Of a stretch of DNA of 64,000 nt, positions 21,619 to 34,000 are shown in pieces. Each line of letters begins with the position of its first letter. The stretch's first letter is position 1. Both the position numbers and the translations under genes were made by a program. Location: positions 15,159,495 through 15,223,494 of the forward strand of contig OZ234502.1 in the NCBI GenBank assembly GCA_965153455.1, in the 5' to 3' direction. This stretch comes from Sphagnum compactum (Eukaryota > Bryophyta > Sphagnopsida > Sphagnales). The notes beneath the pieces were generated by a model. That model was not told where the DNA came from. It worked only from the letters and a program-made list of their open reading frames with translations, and searched no databases.

Positions 21619-22834
21619 TCACCACCAGGAAAGACAGTACTTTGCATCTTTTTTCACAGCCGACACGTAAACAACAAAATCCATGTTCAGCAGAGTTTGC
21701 TTGGAAAAATCGTGGCTTATGTCGGAACCCGTTATGCGGTCGTGTTTCTTGAGAATCTTGATGAATGCTACAAACACCCATGATGATCAATCAATCAATC
21801 ACACAGCACTAGTTCAAGTGATGTTAATGTTCTTAATGAAAAGGGGAGTTCTTCTTCACTCTAGAGTCTAGACTTCTTCATTGTACGTGACATGGGAAAA
21901 AAGAAAGCATGATTCATGCAGCAAGATGATCATGATGCTACCTAGCTCTCGACATGCAGGAGAGCGTAAGACGTGATCTGGACCAGCAGCTGCATGCTAA
22001 TTACCTGCGTGGTTGAGAATACAGTAACTCGCTAGAAGAGCTATCCTCGCAGCAAGGGTTTTCATGCATCGGCTGATCTTCAGGAGTTCGCGATCGGGGT
22101 CGATCCACAACTCGCGGCCTTCGGAACGAAGCCTGTTCTGCCGGGATTCTTCTTGGCTCCTCATGGCATCCAACTCCTGTGCGGCATGATGTATAAGAAA
22201 AGGATTTCACTAATATGTCAGGTCAGCTGATAGAAAATCAAACGCAGTTGCTGAGCTAAAAAATATTTCAACGAAGTTGTACACCAGCTGCATGCAGGAG
22301 TCGAAAAAAAGAGCCACGAAGAAGAAGAGAGCAATCGTAAAGAGGTTGTTCGAAAGCTCAGCTACTCACCTTCATTCTCCCAATGTACTGTAGGTGCAAA
22401 CGATTGAAAAAATCGTTGATCTTTGACATTTCCTTACTAAGCAAGCTTTCAAACCTGGAGATCTGAAGGTTAAGGTCCAGCTGCTTCGGCCCGCCCTGCG
22501 CCGGATCATGAACTGCACCACCATGCAGATCATCATCGTCAGACATTTCCTTTTGGAACTGCAGCTGGTTTCCTTCATGCAGTTCCGGTAGACCACAGTA
22601 GGAACAAGGTCCTTCTGTGGAACAAGCTGGTAGCGCGCGCAAGGAGCAGAGCACAGCTGCTGCCTGGAGGCCACCGAACGGGCTAAGCGCCTCCTCGATT
22701 TCCCGCTTGACTGAGCATTGGCATGCGCCCTTCCGGTGAAGAGAAATGTGCTGCTCGAGAAGATTGTACTCCAGGAACCTGTGCTGGTACTCGCAAGGCA
22801 TCGCCGCAAGAAACTTTCCGAACGTCATGCCCAT
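21619..22834 (-). CDS. SPX-domain protein, three exons, about 261 aa
   Basis: SPX domains bind inositol pyrophosphates and report cellular phosphate status; stand-alone plant SPX proteins inhibit PHR transcription factors. The exons are 22370-22834, 22005-22176 and 21619-21767. Splice sites are ATGAAG|GTGAGT, CACAG|GAGTTG, CACGCAG|GTAATT and TTTGTAG|CATTC, and the phases (0, then 1) fit. Exon 1 starts MGMTFGKF (ATG at 22834 or 22828) and contains FLEYNLLEQ, then FESLLSKEMSKINDFFNRL. Exon 2 gives ELLKISRCMKTLAARIALLA and SYCILNHA. Exon 3 gives AFIKILKKHDRITG, the hallmark SPX lysine helix, and ends CLSWW. The size fits plant SPX1-3 (about 250-290 aa). The usual Y-K-x-L-K-K after the first helix is Y-N-L-L-E-Q, so part of the ligand-binding lysine set is absent. 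No EXS, MFS or RING domain follows. It may be divergent or decaying. Confidence 0.8.
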
Positions 22835-22871
22835 TGTGCAAGATGTGTGCTGGAGACGGTGATCCAGTTTA

Positions 22872-24035
22872 TTAAAGACGCAGTTGAAGATGGTCCGGCC
22901 GCCTGCAGCCAAATACAAAACGAAAATCACCAAAACACCCACCTCCACAAAGCTGCAACTCCGCATAACCAATCCTCACTATGAGAACCTACCATATCAG
23001 AAAAATACCGCAAACCTTTACAACGCAGCAATATCATGGCTAGAGCACTAACCCACCATATCAGAGAAATACCCCAAACCTTTAGAAACCAGCGATATCA
23101 TGGCTAAAATACTAACCCACAATATCAGAAAAATACCGCAAACCTTTAGAAACCAGCAATGTCATGGCTAGAGCAGTAGGGAAAATGGGCCTCAGTGGGG
23201 ATCCATGGGCCTGCCCTCATGAGGACTCACTAGTAAAGCAGCTGTGCGCCAGAATTAGGCTGGCCTAATTTCGATCCTAGTGCACGACCTTGACAGCAAG
23301 TATAATGGAAGAGAGAGAGAGAGCCCCACCGCCGCGACGATAATACTTGAGTAAAACAATGAAATTTATTACAATTCCAGAGCTGGTGGAAGACGAGAAT
23401 GAATTACTCTTGTGTGATCCCCAATCTGTCGTTCAAAGAGAGATGATGATCAGCAATCAGGAGCAGCAGCAATTCACAAACGAGATTAGAAGAGAAGAAA
23501 TTGCAAGTGGAAGAAAGATATTGTAAATCGCAAGAGATCATAGATCATAGGGGGTTCCTGTGAGAGAAGACTGCTAACCCAGCAGCCTATATATAACTAT
23601 ATAGACGCAGTTGAAGATGGTCTGGCCGCCTGCAGCCAAATACAAAACGAAAATGAGTTCAACCGAAACAACGCTACTAGCTGTTGCAACTTCGTTCTTC
23701 AACACGCACCCACCTCCACAAAGCTGCAACGCCGCATAACCAATCCCCAATATGACAACCCACCATATCAGAAAAATACGCAAACCTTTAGACACCAGCA
23801 ATATCATGGCTAGAGCAGTAAGGAAAATGGGCCTCAATGGGGATCCATGGGCCTGCCCTCGTGAGGACTCACCAGTAAAGCAGCTGCGCGCCAGAATTAG
23901 GCTGGCCTAATTCGGATCCTAGTGCACAACCTTGACAGCAAGTATAATGGAAAAGAGAGAGAGAGCCTCGCCGCCGCGACGATAATACGTGAGTAAAACA
24001 ACGAACTTTGGAACGATTACAGAGCTGGTGGAAGA
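22872..24035. repeat. segmental duplication upstream of the SPX gene
   Basis: A block from GACGCAGTTGAAGATGGTC to CAGAGCTGGTGGAAG occurs twice in direct orientation, at about 22872-23395 and 23605-24035. The first copy is longer because of the internal 64-bp triplication. Both carry the GGGCCTCA(G/A)TGGGGATCC and GA-microsatellite landmarks. Between them a TATATATAGG sequence (minus strand, about 23586-23596) could be a TATA box for the SPX gene; this is inference. Confidence 0.8.
22988..23182 (+). repeat. 64-bp tandem triplication
   Basis: The ACCATATCAGAAAAATACCGCAAACC start recurs at 22991, 23055 and 23119, a period of 64 bases. The homologous block at 23760 has only one unit, so the triplication arose after the segmental duplication or was lost from the other copy. 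Confidence 0.85.
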
Positions 24036-24120
24036 AGATTAGAGAGAAGTGTAGCTTCATAATCATAGTGTGTGTGAGCTTCATAAGCATTGTGTCAGGA
24101 TCCATCAGCTTATAGGTCCT

Positions 24121-25270
24121 GTTCAGTGGGACCGGTCCAGTGAAATCATTTGGTCCAGTGTTTTTCAATAGGAGCACTTAATCCCACTGGATGAGGGTTG
24201 GTTGATACCGCAAACAATTTTTATTGGTACTACTATGGGATCCTGGTAGTCTCGTCCGAATTGGGCGGTGACTCATGAGTCATAAGTTTTACTTTTTCAA
24301 AAAGAGTTCAGTGGGACTGGTCCAGTGAAACCATCAGGTCCAGTGTTTTTCTTAATCCCATGAGGGTTGGTTCTATACAGCTAGACATGGTGGAGTACTT
24401 GTTTTTTTTATCAAACTTGGATGAAATATGTAATAAATCTGGACTTAGGGTTTTGGATGAAATGTTCACTCCCGCCGATTCAACCAATGAAAGTACTAAT
24501 TACCACGCGCTTGAGTGCACTGTAAAAGGTAATAAATTCTTTATGCTATGGGATCCTGGTAGTCTCTTCCGTGTTGGGCGGTGACTCATAAGTTTTTCTT
24601 TTTCAAAAAGAGTTCAGTGGGACCGGTCCAGTGAAACCATCAGGTCCAGTGTTTTTCTTAATCCCATGAGGGTTGGTTCTATACAGCAAACATTTTTTAT
24701 TGGTACTACTATGGGATCCGGTAGTCTTTTCCGAGTTCGGCGTTGACTCATAAGTTTTTCTTTTCAGAAAGAGTTCAGTGGGACCGGTCCAGTGAAACCA
24801 TCAGGTCCAGTGTTTTTCTTACTCCCATGAGGGTTGGTTCTATACAGCTAATATTTTTTATTGGTACTACTACTATGGGATCTGGTAGTCCTTCCGAGTT
24901 CGGCGTTGACTCATCAGTTTTCCTTTTTCAGAAAGAGTTCAGTGGGACCGGTCCAGTAAAACCATCAGGTCCAGTGTTTTTCTTACTCCCATGAGGGTTG
25001 GTTCTATACAGCAAACATTTTTTATTGGTACTACTATGGGATCCTGGTAGTCTCTTCCGAGTTAGGCGTTGACTCATAAGTTTTTCTTTTTCAGAAAGAT
25101 TCAATGGGACCGGTCCAGTGAAACCATCAGGTCCAGTGTTTTTCTTAATCCCATGAGGGTTGGTTCTATACAGCAAACATTTTTTATTGGTACTACTATG
25201 GGATCCTGGTAGTCTCTTCCGAGTTCGGCGTTGACTCATAAGTTTTTCTTTTTTAGAAAGAGCCATATTG
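24121..25270 (+). repeat. about 162-bp satellite-like tandem array
   Basis: Units begin GTTCAGTGGGACCGGTCCAG near 24121, 24306, 24612, 24773, 24937 and 25098. They continue through CAGGTCCAGTGTTTTTCTTA and a GGTACTACTATGGGATCC stretch. The regular spacing is 161-164 bases. The interval 24306-24612 holds an extra 145-base segment. Each unit carries the perfect palindrome GGACCGGTCC. Frames on either strand encode repeat peptides only. Confidence 0.85.
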
Positions 25271-26055
25271 TGGGGCACCAGGAACCCCAATGGAATCACC
25301 TGTTTGGACCCCTGTTGCAAAAGAAAAACTTATAGCCCAATTTTTCAGTTTACACATATGAGAGTTGAACATTGGTCAAACCACACGGGATAAAATTGAG
25401 GTGCTATTAGGAACACCATAAGGAAAAACTGGGAACTTGAAGAACCTCATGGGAACATGATGAGAACATGTTAAGAACACATTGAGAAACAAGGAACAAA
25501 AAACAAAAAATAACTCCCCACAAAAGGAAAAAGGATGGCCCATCATGAGTGCATGCTGAGCCTTCTCATTGGGTGCATGAAACTTTTAATTTCAAAACTG
25601 TTTGTCACCATTTTTGGCTTGGGCTAAATACCAAGGGTACAAACTCTGTCGGAGATGGTAAGGGTTCCCTGGTTTCACAGTTGGGGGCCTTTTCCCTTGC
25701 CAGCCCAGTGCCATTTTGTATTGTTTTATTTTAAAAAAGTGGTGGGGTCCTTCTGGGAAGACACCAGGTGGCTATTAAAGATTCATATGGATGGTTAATA
25801 GGGAGCAACCACCATGGTCCGGTATGCGACAGGAGTACATGAGGAAAAAATGCTTCCAGTTCACAGATGTTACAATGGATCACAATGTCAATTTATGGTA
25901 ACATTAGCCTTCCCCCTTCAGTTGGCTAAGGGTTGGAGAGGGGTAACAGCTCATTGTTAAGATTAAAGAGTCGAGCCAAAAAGAAGAAAAGTTTTGAATT
26001 CTTCTGTAGCTGGACAATTTCAAGTTATAAGAGTTCTTAAAATTGGATTTTTTTT
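25271..26055. other. intergenic region, no gene recognised
   Basis: I see no supported feature between the satellite-like array and the 3' end of the second LINE copy. Confidence 0.4.
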
Positions 26056-26059
26056 AATT

Positions 26060-28970
26060 TTGTTTTGTTCACAATTTTACGTCGTTTGGGACCAGAGAGT
26101 CCATTAAACGAAAGGCAAATCATGGAGGACAGATTGTCCTCTAGAACTAGTAGCATGTCACAAACTTGGCCAGGGCGACCGTGTTCGTAGTCTACATGAG
26201 CTCAGCAAGAGTGTTAGTGTGGATGAGGGGCAGGGCCAAACAAAAGTGTTCCCTAACTTTCTGTGTATTTGGACAGACAAGGAGCAAGTGCTTTTCATTC
26301 TCTACCTTCCCCAAGTCGCAGCCTCGACAAAGCCTCTCTGCGTATGGCACGCCCTTCCATGCACCTAACACTACCTCAAGTTGCGTGTTGCCACACCGAA
26401 ACCAAGCTTGAACTTTTCGCAGTTGAACACAACTGATGTCACACAAATAGCTTTTGCTCTCGTCTGACATACCCTAAAAGCGCAAGTATCTTGTCTGCAC
26501 GCTGGTCCCAATTGTGCGGTTGGTAAAGAGCTTTTCAATGAAAGCCAGCTGCATATTATCCTTCACCCTTTCTACATTCAACATTGTGTGGGGAAAACCT
26601 GGAGGGGGTGGGGCCCCAACCTCCTTGTTGGTTGGGCCTCTCGCCGCAAATCTAGTACCTACCGGCTGCACTAGCTGTAGCGCAGCCAGCTCAGCCATTC
26701 GAACTCCCACCCGTACGTTGTGCGTGTTGCACCAAAGTACTTGGCTCTCCGCCCAGCCTCTCACCCTTGCTGGACGGGTCAGATGTACGTGCGTTATCCC
26801 AAGAATCGTTCCCAGCGACGGTTGAGCAATCCTCGCCTATAGCACACGGGACGGTTGGACCGGAAGCAGAAAACCCGCCACCTCCTGGGGCTAATTATTG
26901 AGTAGCCATTTTTTCACGGATCCAGCCCAACATTTTTTTCTCGCAACAAGCATAACGAGCTGGGCTTCCCATGCCTTTCCCAAGATGCGGTCTTTAGTGA
27001 CTATGCTCACATGGTTATAGTATAGCAATGCTTGTCCCCATGCAAAGTGTTCAAAGGGGAACTTGCCAAATTTTGCCAACACCATGGACGTGCTAGTTGT
27101 TTTTCGCACCCCGAATAGGATCTTAAGGAACCCTTGGTACACTACTTCAATAGCTTCTATTTTCTTGGAGTCCACCGAAACCTCACAGGCATAGCATGTT
27201 GTGGAACACACCAACGTGTTGAAGAGGTCACAACGTAGCTTAACGTCCATAATATGTAGTTCCGCGCAACAACGGTTCAGCATGAACAGCGAGCGCCTAC
27301 TAGCAACTATTAGATGTTCCACTCCACTGTCCAAATTCGAGGTGGTCTCAAGCAGGATCCCCAAGTATTTGAAGGTCTGAACACGCTCAATAGTGTCACC
27401 TTCAAACACAATCTCTTGGCATGGGTCAGCATAATTGAACACCATGACTTTTTCTTTTTTCACGTTCATCATAAATCCACATTGAGCAAAAAATTGTTGA
27501 AGCGTGTCTAACTGTTGTTACAATCCCACAGTTGATTCTGACATCAGAGCGAGGTCATCTGCAAAAAGCAGTAGCCATACGTGCAAGTTTGCTAAGGTCG
27601 ATGCATCGCATTCTCTGTTGTCTTAACGCCCCTACAAGGCATCCAAATATAGCACAAATAGTAAGGGGCTGAGAGGACAGCCTTGATTCATACCTTGCTG
27701 GCACCTGAAGCTATGGGTGACACCCTCGCTTGGGTGGTTGATGCATACGGTATCCTTAGCATACATCGCCTGCACGCATCGCAAGAAATGTCCCTCCACC
27801 CCGAAGCCAACCAACACATGCCACAACACTTCACATGGCATAGTATCGAATGCCTTTTTGAAGTCCACAAAACAGCAATAAAATGGTTTCTTTTTTGCCT
27901 TACTCTGTTTTATTAGAGTCCGCAATATGAAGAATTGGTCAGTAGTGCGGTTATCTTTGCGAAACCCAGCTTGACCCTTAGCACGCAGCCCACGTCGTTC
28001 AACCCACTTGCTCAGGCTTTTGTCAAGGATCATAGTGAACAGCTTTGCTAGGATAGGCCCAACCATTATCCCCTTGTAGTTGTCAAATTCGTAGGCATCA
28101 CCCCTTTTAAAGAGCGCGTGGACTACCCCAATGGAAAGGGCTTCTGGAAAGCCCTCCGCCAGAAAGCAGTTGAACGTTGTCAATAGTGGCATGTGTAGAA
28201 GCTCTCTCGCATCCAAAATGAGTTCAACTTTCATACCATCCAAACCAGCAACCTTTTTCCTTTGTAGATTTTTCAACGCCTGAAGGAGCTCAACAAGTGT
28301 GATATATGCGTTCAGGTGTGGCTAGGTGGAGGTTCCGTCACTTCAGCCGAGTGATCAGTTCGCAACCGTATGGGTGGTGGAGGCTGGCCAACCAGCCCGC
28401 AGAAACCTTTTAGAAGCATAGCTGCACTGATCTTGTCCACGACAAGTGCCCTTGGCCAATACTTTTTCAAGAACGAAAACATATCCACCTTAACAAGCAC
28501 ACACATATGTTGAGCTCTTGTAGTTACCCAGAATTTTTTTTTCCTTTTTAATAATTTTTTAAGTTTACTTTCTTTGTGTTTAGTGGCGTGTGAATCGGGG
28601 TTGACTTTTAGCTAGAACCTTAACTCACATTTCGCCGTATGACAATCGGCATCAAACCAAGGTTTATGGCAGTGTCTCTTTCTGCAACTCCCTCCCGAAG
28701 ATTTGTTGCCAAAAGTAGACATTGCTGCAGAACCCACACATTGCTGCAACAAGTCAGCTAAGCCATCTGCCCCCAGATGCCAAATCGAGTCAGCAACCCA
28801 GAGGTTTCCAAGACTCGCTGTTAGGGCAAAGTGATACTCTTCAGCTTTTGATTTATCATATTTGAACCTAGGCAAGAATTTTTTCATTTCAACTGTATGT
28901 TGTGGCTCAACAAAACTGCAATCGATGTTCAACCGTAGGCACAACGACCTATGGTCAGAGTCTTCCCCTA
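26060..28970 (-). mobile_element. LINE copy 2, 5'-truncated
   Basis: This is the same family as the element at 6870-11445, in inverse orientation. The 3' end lies near 26060-26068 (GTAAAATTGTGAACA on the minus strand). Similarity stops near 28970, in the endonuclease/RT linker, so ORF1 and most of the endonuclease are missing. Truncation at the 5' side is the expected result of incomplete target-primed reverse transcription. Confidence 0.85.
26192..28944 (-). pseudogene. LINE ORF2 (reverse transcriptase and zinc knuckle), broken
   Basis: The RT block reads VAGLDGMKVELILD near 28230, GFRKDNRTTDQ near 27955, FVDFKKAFDTMP near 27860, QQGMNQGCPLSPLLFVLYLD near 27650, and the intact catalytic FADD at 27551-27565. 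A TAA follows FADD within about 15 codons. C-terminal parts follow in at least three frames: KYLGILLETT with a RRSLFMLNRCCAELHIMDVK block near 27270-27390, and the zinc motif CRGCDLGKVENEKHLLLVC near 26270-26330. This copy keeps RT residues that copy 1 has lost but is truncated and carries several stops and frameshifts. Confidence 0.85.
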
Positions 28971-28984
28971 CTCAACCACATTTT

Positions 28985-30245
28985 GACAAAAGTTGCTCTT
29001 TGGCGAACACAGTACGATGAAAGTTGTAAGCTGTGTTGGGGAGAGGGAGTTATTGTCTATTGTTGGCCTCTAGTCGGTTAGAGAGGCCTGAAAGGCTTGT
29101 TTTCTTTTAGTGAGTGAGACATGTGGTTATGACACTTGCAATGGATTTTTGGTTAGGGTCCACAGTTTAAGAGCCCTCGACATAAAAGACAAATATGGAG
29201 ATCAAGGTTCTTGCCTTTTCTTTTCTTCTCAATGGCAAAATTTTCCAAAAAGTTTAAAAAATTGGTTGAATTCACAAGTTAGGCAAAAAAAAAGTCCCAA
29301 AGAATTCTCAAATTTTGTATTAAAACTGACAGAATTTGTTGGAAAAAAATGCTCGCCATGACATCATATGGCCATCTACGAGATTATAGATGAAACTAAG
29401 CTTTCAACATAGATGGCAATGAGCAAGCAATAGGTGTTATTTGTTGAAAGCTCAGCTTAGTCTAAAATTGGCAATGCCCCTTTCAAGCAGATTATATGAT
29501 TTCCCTTGTGTTGCCAAAAATAAAGGTGAAGAGGATATGGAAATAAACTAAGAGCCTACAAGCATCTCAAAATGAAATTGAATGTGTAGATGAAGATGCC
29601 TAACTTAGTTGGCACTGTCTACTGATGTATAAAGAGCTACATAGCAGTGTTTTTCTGCCGGGTGATCTGGTGCAAAATATCTGGGCCTTTTCCTACTTCT
29701 CTTCAATTACATCAGTCAAACTTACTGTGGACATCCATTTGCACTAACTTACTTACCCTTACCCTAAGGTCAGTTTCGTCATTAAATAATCCTCAAAATA
29801 ATGAAATGAATTTTGTGAAAATATGAAATTGACATGTTGAAAATCATCATAAGTATCATAGGCTACATTCTGAATAATTTCACTACTCATATCACAATAT
29901 CATAATAGATGATGGAAAAATATATAATGTCAAAATTAAAAAACGAATTTATTTTTTGACAAAAATAATTATTCGTTTTGACAATGTGGAAACTGACCCT
30001 AGGCTACAGTAGTTGACACATCATTATTTCTCTTGCTTGAAATATTGGGGTACATAGTCAGTGGCCTGTTCCAATTTATTGTCTAAATTTCTTGGTCATG
30101 GTGCTGTTTGTCTCCATTCTTGGTCTGATTCTTTTGAGACGGAGACAAATTGAGATCTCCATTTTTTTGCTCTGCACATAAGGAAGACATATAACCTACG
30201 AACCAGTTATTGATTTTTTAAAAATATGTGATCAAACCCTGCCAA
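28985..30245. other. intergenic region, no gene recognised
   Basis: AT-rich sequence with short frames; no domain or repeat family is recognised. Confidence 0.4.
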
Positions 30246-30250
30246 TCATA

Positions 30251-30530
30251 AACAAGGGGTGTGTCACACTGTGGTCTTGCCATCTACATTAAAAAATATC
30301 TCACTCAAATATTTCACCATGCAAAAATATAACCTTCAAAAAATCCTCTAAAAACCAAAAACCTTCAAGATATTATAACTCTATAACTAATCTCAAGTTT
30401 CAACACAAGCTAAAATATCATCTTCAAAAATCCTCATATAAAAATAGACCTATTACCTAGGGGCCAAATCCTTAAAGCTACTATACTCTATAATGAATCT
30501 ATTGTGTTAGTAGGCAAAGCCTATAAACCA
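30251..30530 (+). repeat. dispersed repeat, copy A (partner at 62505)
   Basis: The segment from AACAAGGGGTGTGTCACACT to TAGTAGGCAAAGCC matches 62505-62837 in the same orientation, with shared landmarks such as CCTTCAAGATA(T/G)TATAACTCT and AGACCTATTACCTAGGGG. The copies are similar along nearly their whole length. No open frame is shared, so this is a non-coding interspersed repeat of unknown class. Confidence 0.8.
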
Positions 30531-31021
30531 AAACACTTATAACAAGGGAAATACAAGGAACAAAATGGAAGAACAAGGGAAATATAAGGAACAAAATGGA
30601 AGGACCCACATCCAAGAAGACAAAAGAACCACCTAAGAGAGCAACAAACCACAAGGGGAACATCAAGTTCTCAAACCCCCTCCAGTAGCAAGAAGCATAT
30701 CAAATAAGGAAAGTTGAAGACCTCCTGAAAGGATGCCTAGCCTAAAAGAACTATCATCTATTACAATAGCACGTCTCAAAATAGAGAATGCCTACACATT
30801 CTACAACACCATTGACACCCTTAAAATGTGTTCAAAATTGAAATTTTAAAAACAATAAATTATAGATGACCTATCCACTTCCCACATATCATTTGAAAAA
30901 ATGAAAAGACCTTTGAAGTTTGAGTATTGAATTTTCAAATTAAATAACATACCTAGATTATGAGAATTTCATCCAAGTAAGTTATCAATCTTAAGACCTT
31001 AAACAATGTGCTTATGATTAA

Positions 31022-31047
31022 ATAATAATAATAATAATAATAATAAA
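31022..31047 (+). repeat. (AAT)n microsatellite
   Basis: A run of about nine AAT units. It lies near the expected 3' side of the minus-strand retroelement, where simple tails are common. Confidence 0.9.
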
Positions 31048-31099
31048 CAACCCTTATAACCTTGTGTAGGCAATATATTCAACACTGATTTTCAAGGTG

Positions 31100-34000
31100 C
31101 GTATTTAAAAATTGAACCTTATGCATAATTGATGATTATTATTCAAAATATAACTAAGTAAATTGATAAATGGTGAGTCTATTTTTTTTTTTAAATGATA
31201 CAATGAGCTACTGGTGCTGAAAATGAAGGCTCTTCCATACTTACTGACAAGAAAAATTTTACATATAAAAATCAAAGATGGGAACCCATCCATCAAAAGT
31301 ACAAGGCAAATGAGAGCATGAGAAACACAAGCCAAAGAAAGAACGAAAGCAAACAATCAACCAAAAAAAAGGGAAAAACCTTATGCAAATAGGATCCATG
31401 TTTACAAAATGATGATCAACAATAACAAAAAAGACCTAAGACAAGAAAGTTGTCATTTGTCACAAATTGGCTAGTGATGGAGGTGACACTAGCTATGATG
31501 TGTGGAAGAGATGAAAAACTTCAACCATGTGTAGTAGCCTGTTGAAGAATCGACTATGGACACACGTTGTCGATAGTGAAAAATAAGCATTGAAAGGATT
31601 AAAAAAGACCATTGATGATGTGTGATAATGGTCTATGCACAAGTAATCAAGAACGAATCGAAACGAAAATGAAAACACCCATACATCTCAATAGCAAGGG
31701 GAATGAAATCACTGCCCAATGCTCATTCAACGTAGGATTGTGTCTTCTCTTGAACAACCATCATCATTGCATGTGTTATCATCATCAATGTTTGCTACAC
31801 CATATCTATGCAAATCAGGTTAACAATGACAACGTCCATCAAAGTTCAAAAAAACCATATCTAGTGATAAGATATCCATTTGTCGTCAGGTGTGGCAAGG
31901 AAAAAGGTGGGAGACCTCCTTCTAAACATGTGTTCCACTCTTTAAAACAATAGCTGCAATAATATCCTGAAGTGTGTCGCGGGTTGTTGTATGCTCACTT
32001 TCGTAGGGGCACTGAAGCAAATCGGTACCTAGATTGTCAATGGTATGACGACACTGACACCATGAAAGGTGGGCAACTATAGGATGTGGCAAGCCAAGAT
32101 GGGTATGTAATGTTGTAAGAAAGTGAATTGATGATAAATGAAATCTTGGTGTGGTAGGACAATTTAATAACCAAGCATCTGCCCTTGGACCCGCACATGA
32201 GTAGAAACGTGTTCGTGTGATATCTGGAGGAATGTTTACTCAAAGCGAAGCAAAATCCTTTTCATGTAAGTAATCCGCCAAAAAAACCTACAACTGGGAT
32301 AAGATTGAACCATTAGGCTTTCAAAGGGAGGGACCTCAAAATGAACAACTTGGGGTAACATGGCTCAGACATCTTATAGTGATATCAAGAATAAGGAAGT
32401 GCTAATCTCAACATGTGTTACTACTTCTAAAAGAATAGGGTGATCATCTTGCTAAAAAGGAGAAAAAAATGCAGGAACAATTAGTGCCCAACACCCCAAG
32501 AATGCAGGGGTAGTGGTCTGAACCACAAAAGGGAGGTCGAGCTCACTCGAAGAAATAGGAATAGTGGCCTAACAACAAGTTAAATGACTAATAGAACCAC
32601 CAAAAGATCCCACACCAAGTAATTTCTCCAACATAGTTATGGTACAAATATTGAACTTAGCATAATGCTGCAAAATACTTAAAGATGGGAACATTACACA
32701 AAGTAAGTAGCCCAAGTGTTGGGCATAACATAACAAAAACATCACAAAAGCTTCCTAAGAATCTACAAGCATAGGGAGACCAAATATTGTCCCAAGATCC
32801 TCATGGAGAGCCTTATTCATAACTAATTCAACAAATGATGTAGATCACACTAATACGCACAAAATATGAAAATCAGAATCGGGAATAAAAAACTAGAAGG
32901 AAATGATATAAAGTGGTCCAAACCTTGAAGAAACCAAGCTACATACTTTGTTGGCTGCAATAAAAGCCCTAAGTTGATAATTCCTTTTATAATTGTAAAA
33001 ACACAAGAACCACATCTAATGCAGGACCTACTATATGTGTATCATTTGCTAAGGCAAAAAAAAAACACAAGTAGGGTGGGCTATTGCTATAGGGTGAAAA
33101 GTGTGAAAGTGAGCTAAAACCAACAACGCTCCTCCTAATGGGTCCCCCCTGTTATGTACCTAATTCCGACAAAATGATTATGAGATCCCCATGTCGAGAA
33201 ACCTAAGAAAAAAATTTAGTAGGAATGGGTGTGTGTAAAATCGTCCATCAAATGGGAAAAGTTGATCCAAATAATCAGACAAAGACTATAATTCTTGAAA
33301 ATTGGCTAATCATGACACCGAATTGAAGACATTACGGACATCCACCTATAGCACCACCCAATCTAGGTGCAAATTAACATCGTTTGAACATTGTAAACCT
33401 CTATTTCACACCTACCACAAGTCATTACACCAAATTGATGAGGATTAAAATGTTCCACAAGAGTATCCCTAAATTAAATAGCCAAAGTGCGAGTAACAAA
33501 ACGATAGGTCACTTCATCGATCGCGATGGGATGTATGTTTCCAAACTTCTTTTCCAACACTAAAAGTTGAGATGCAGAAAAAGCAAACATGATACTGAAG
33601 GTGGAACATGACCTTGACCAATGTGCCCACATCCCTCAAACAAGAGGTCGAAACCACTTGTAAAATCATATGGGACAAAACAATTTCGTAAAAGTTCATA
33701 CACCATATTCAAGGTGCCATCAAAAGAAAGATGTGGTGAACAAACCAAGGCAAAGACAAATGCCTCTCGATCTAAAATAACCTCCGTCTCAGGATGGAAA
33801 ATCAACAAAAGGGGGGAAATCAACTTTAGTATGTGTGTGGAGAAGGCGAAAGACTCCCGTGGTCTCAATCTCGTGGCATTGAATGTTTGCTTGGAACTAA
33901 TGCATGTACTGTTTAAACATATTCCCCTACATGAGCAACAGTTCATGCACAACATAATTGTGCTGATGGAGGTGGGGTAGGATCTAGAGTCGATTCCAAA

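Noticed and set aside
24928-25320. A 130-codon minus-strand frame with repeated peptide
   Set aside because: It simply translates the 162-bp tandem array.
33621-33980. 119-codon plus-strand frame
   Set aside because: Antisense to the reverse-transcriptase motifs, which are on the minus strand.
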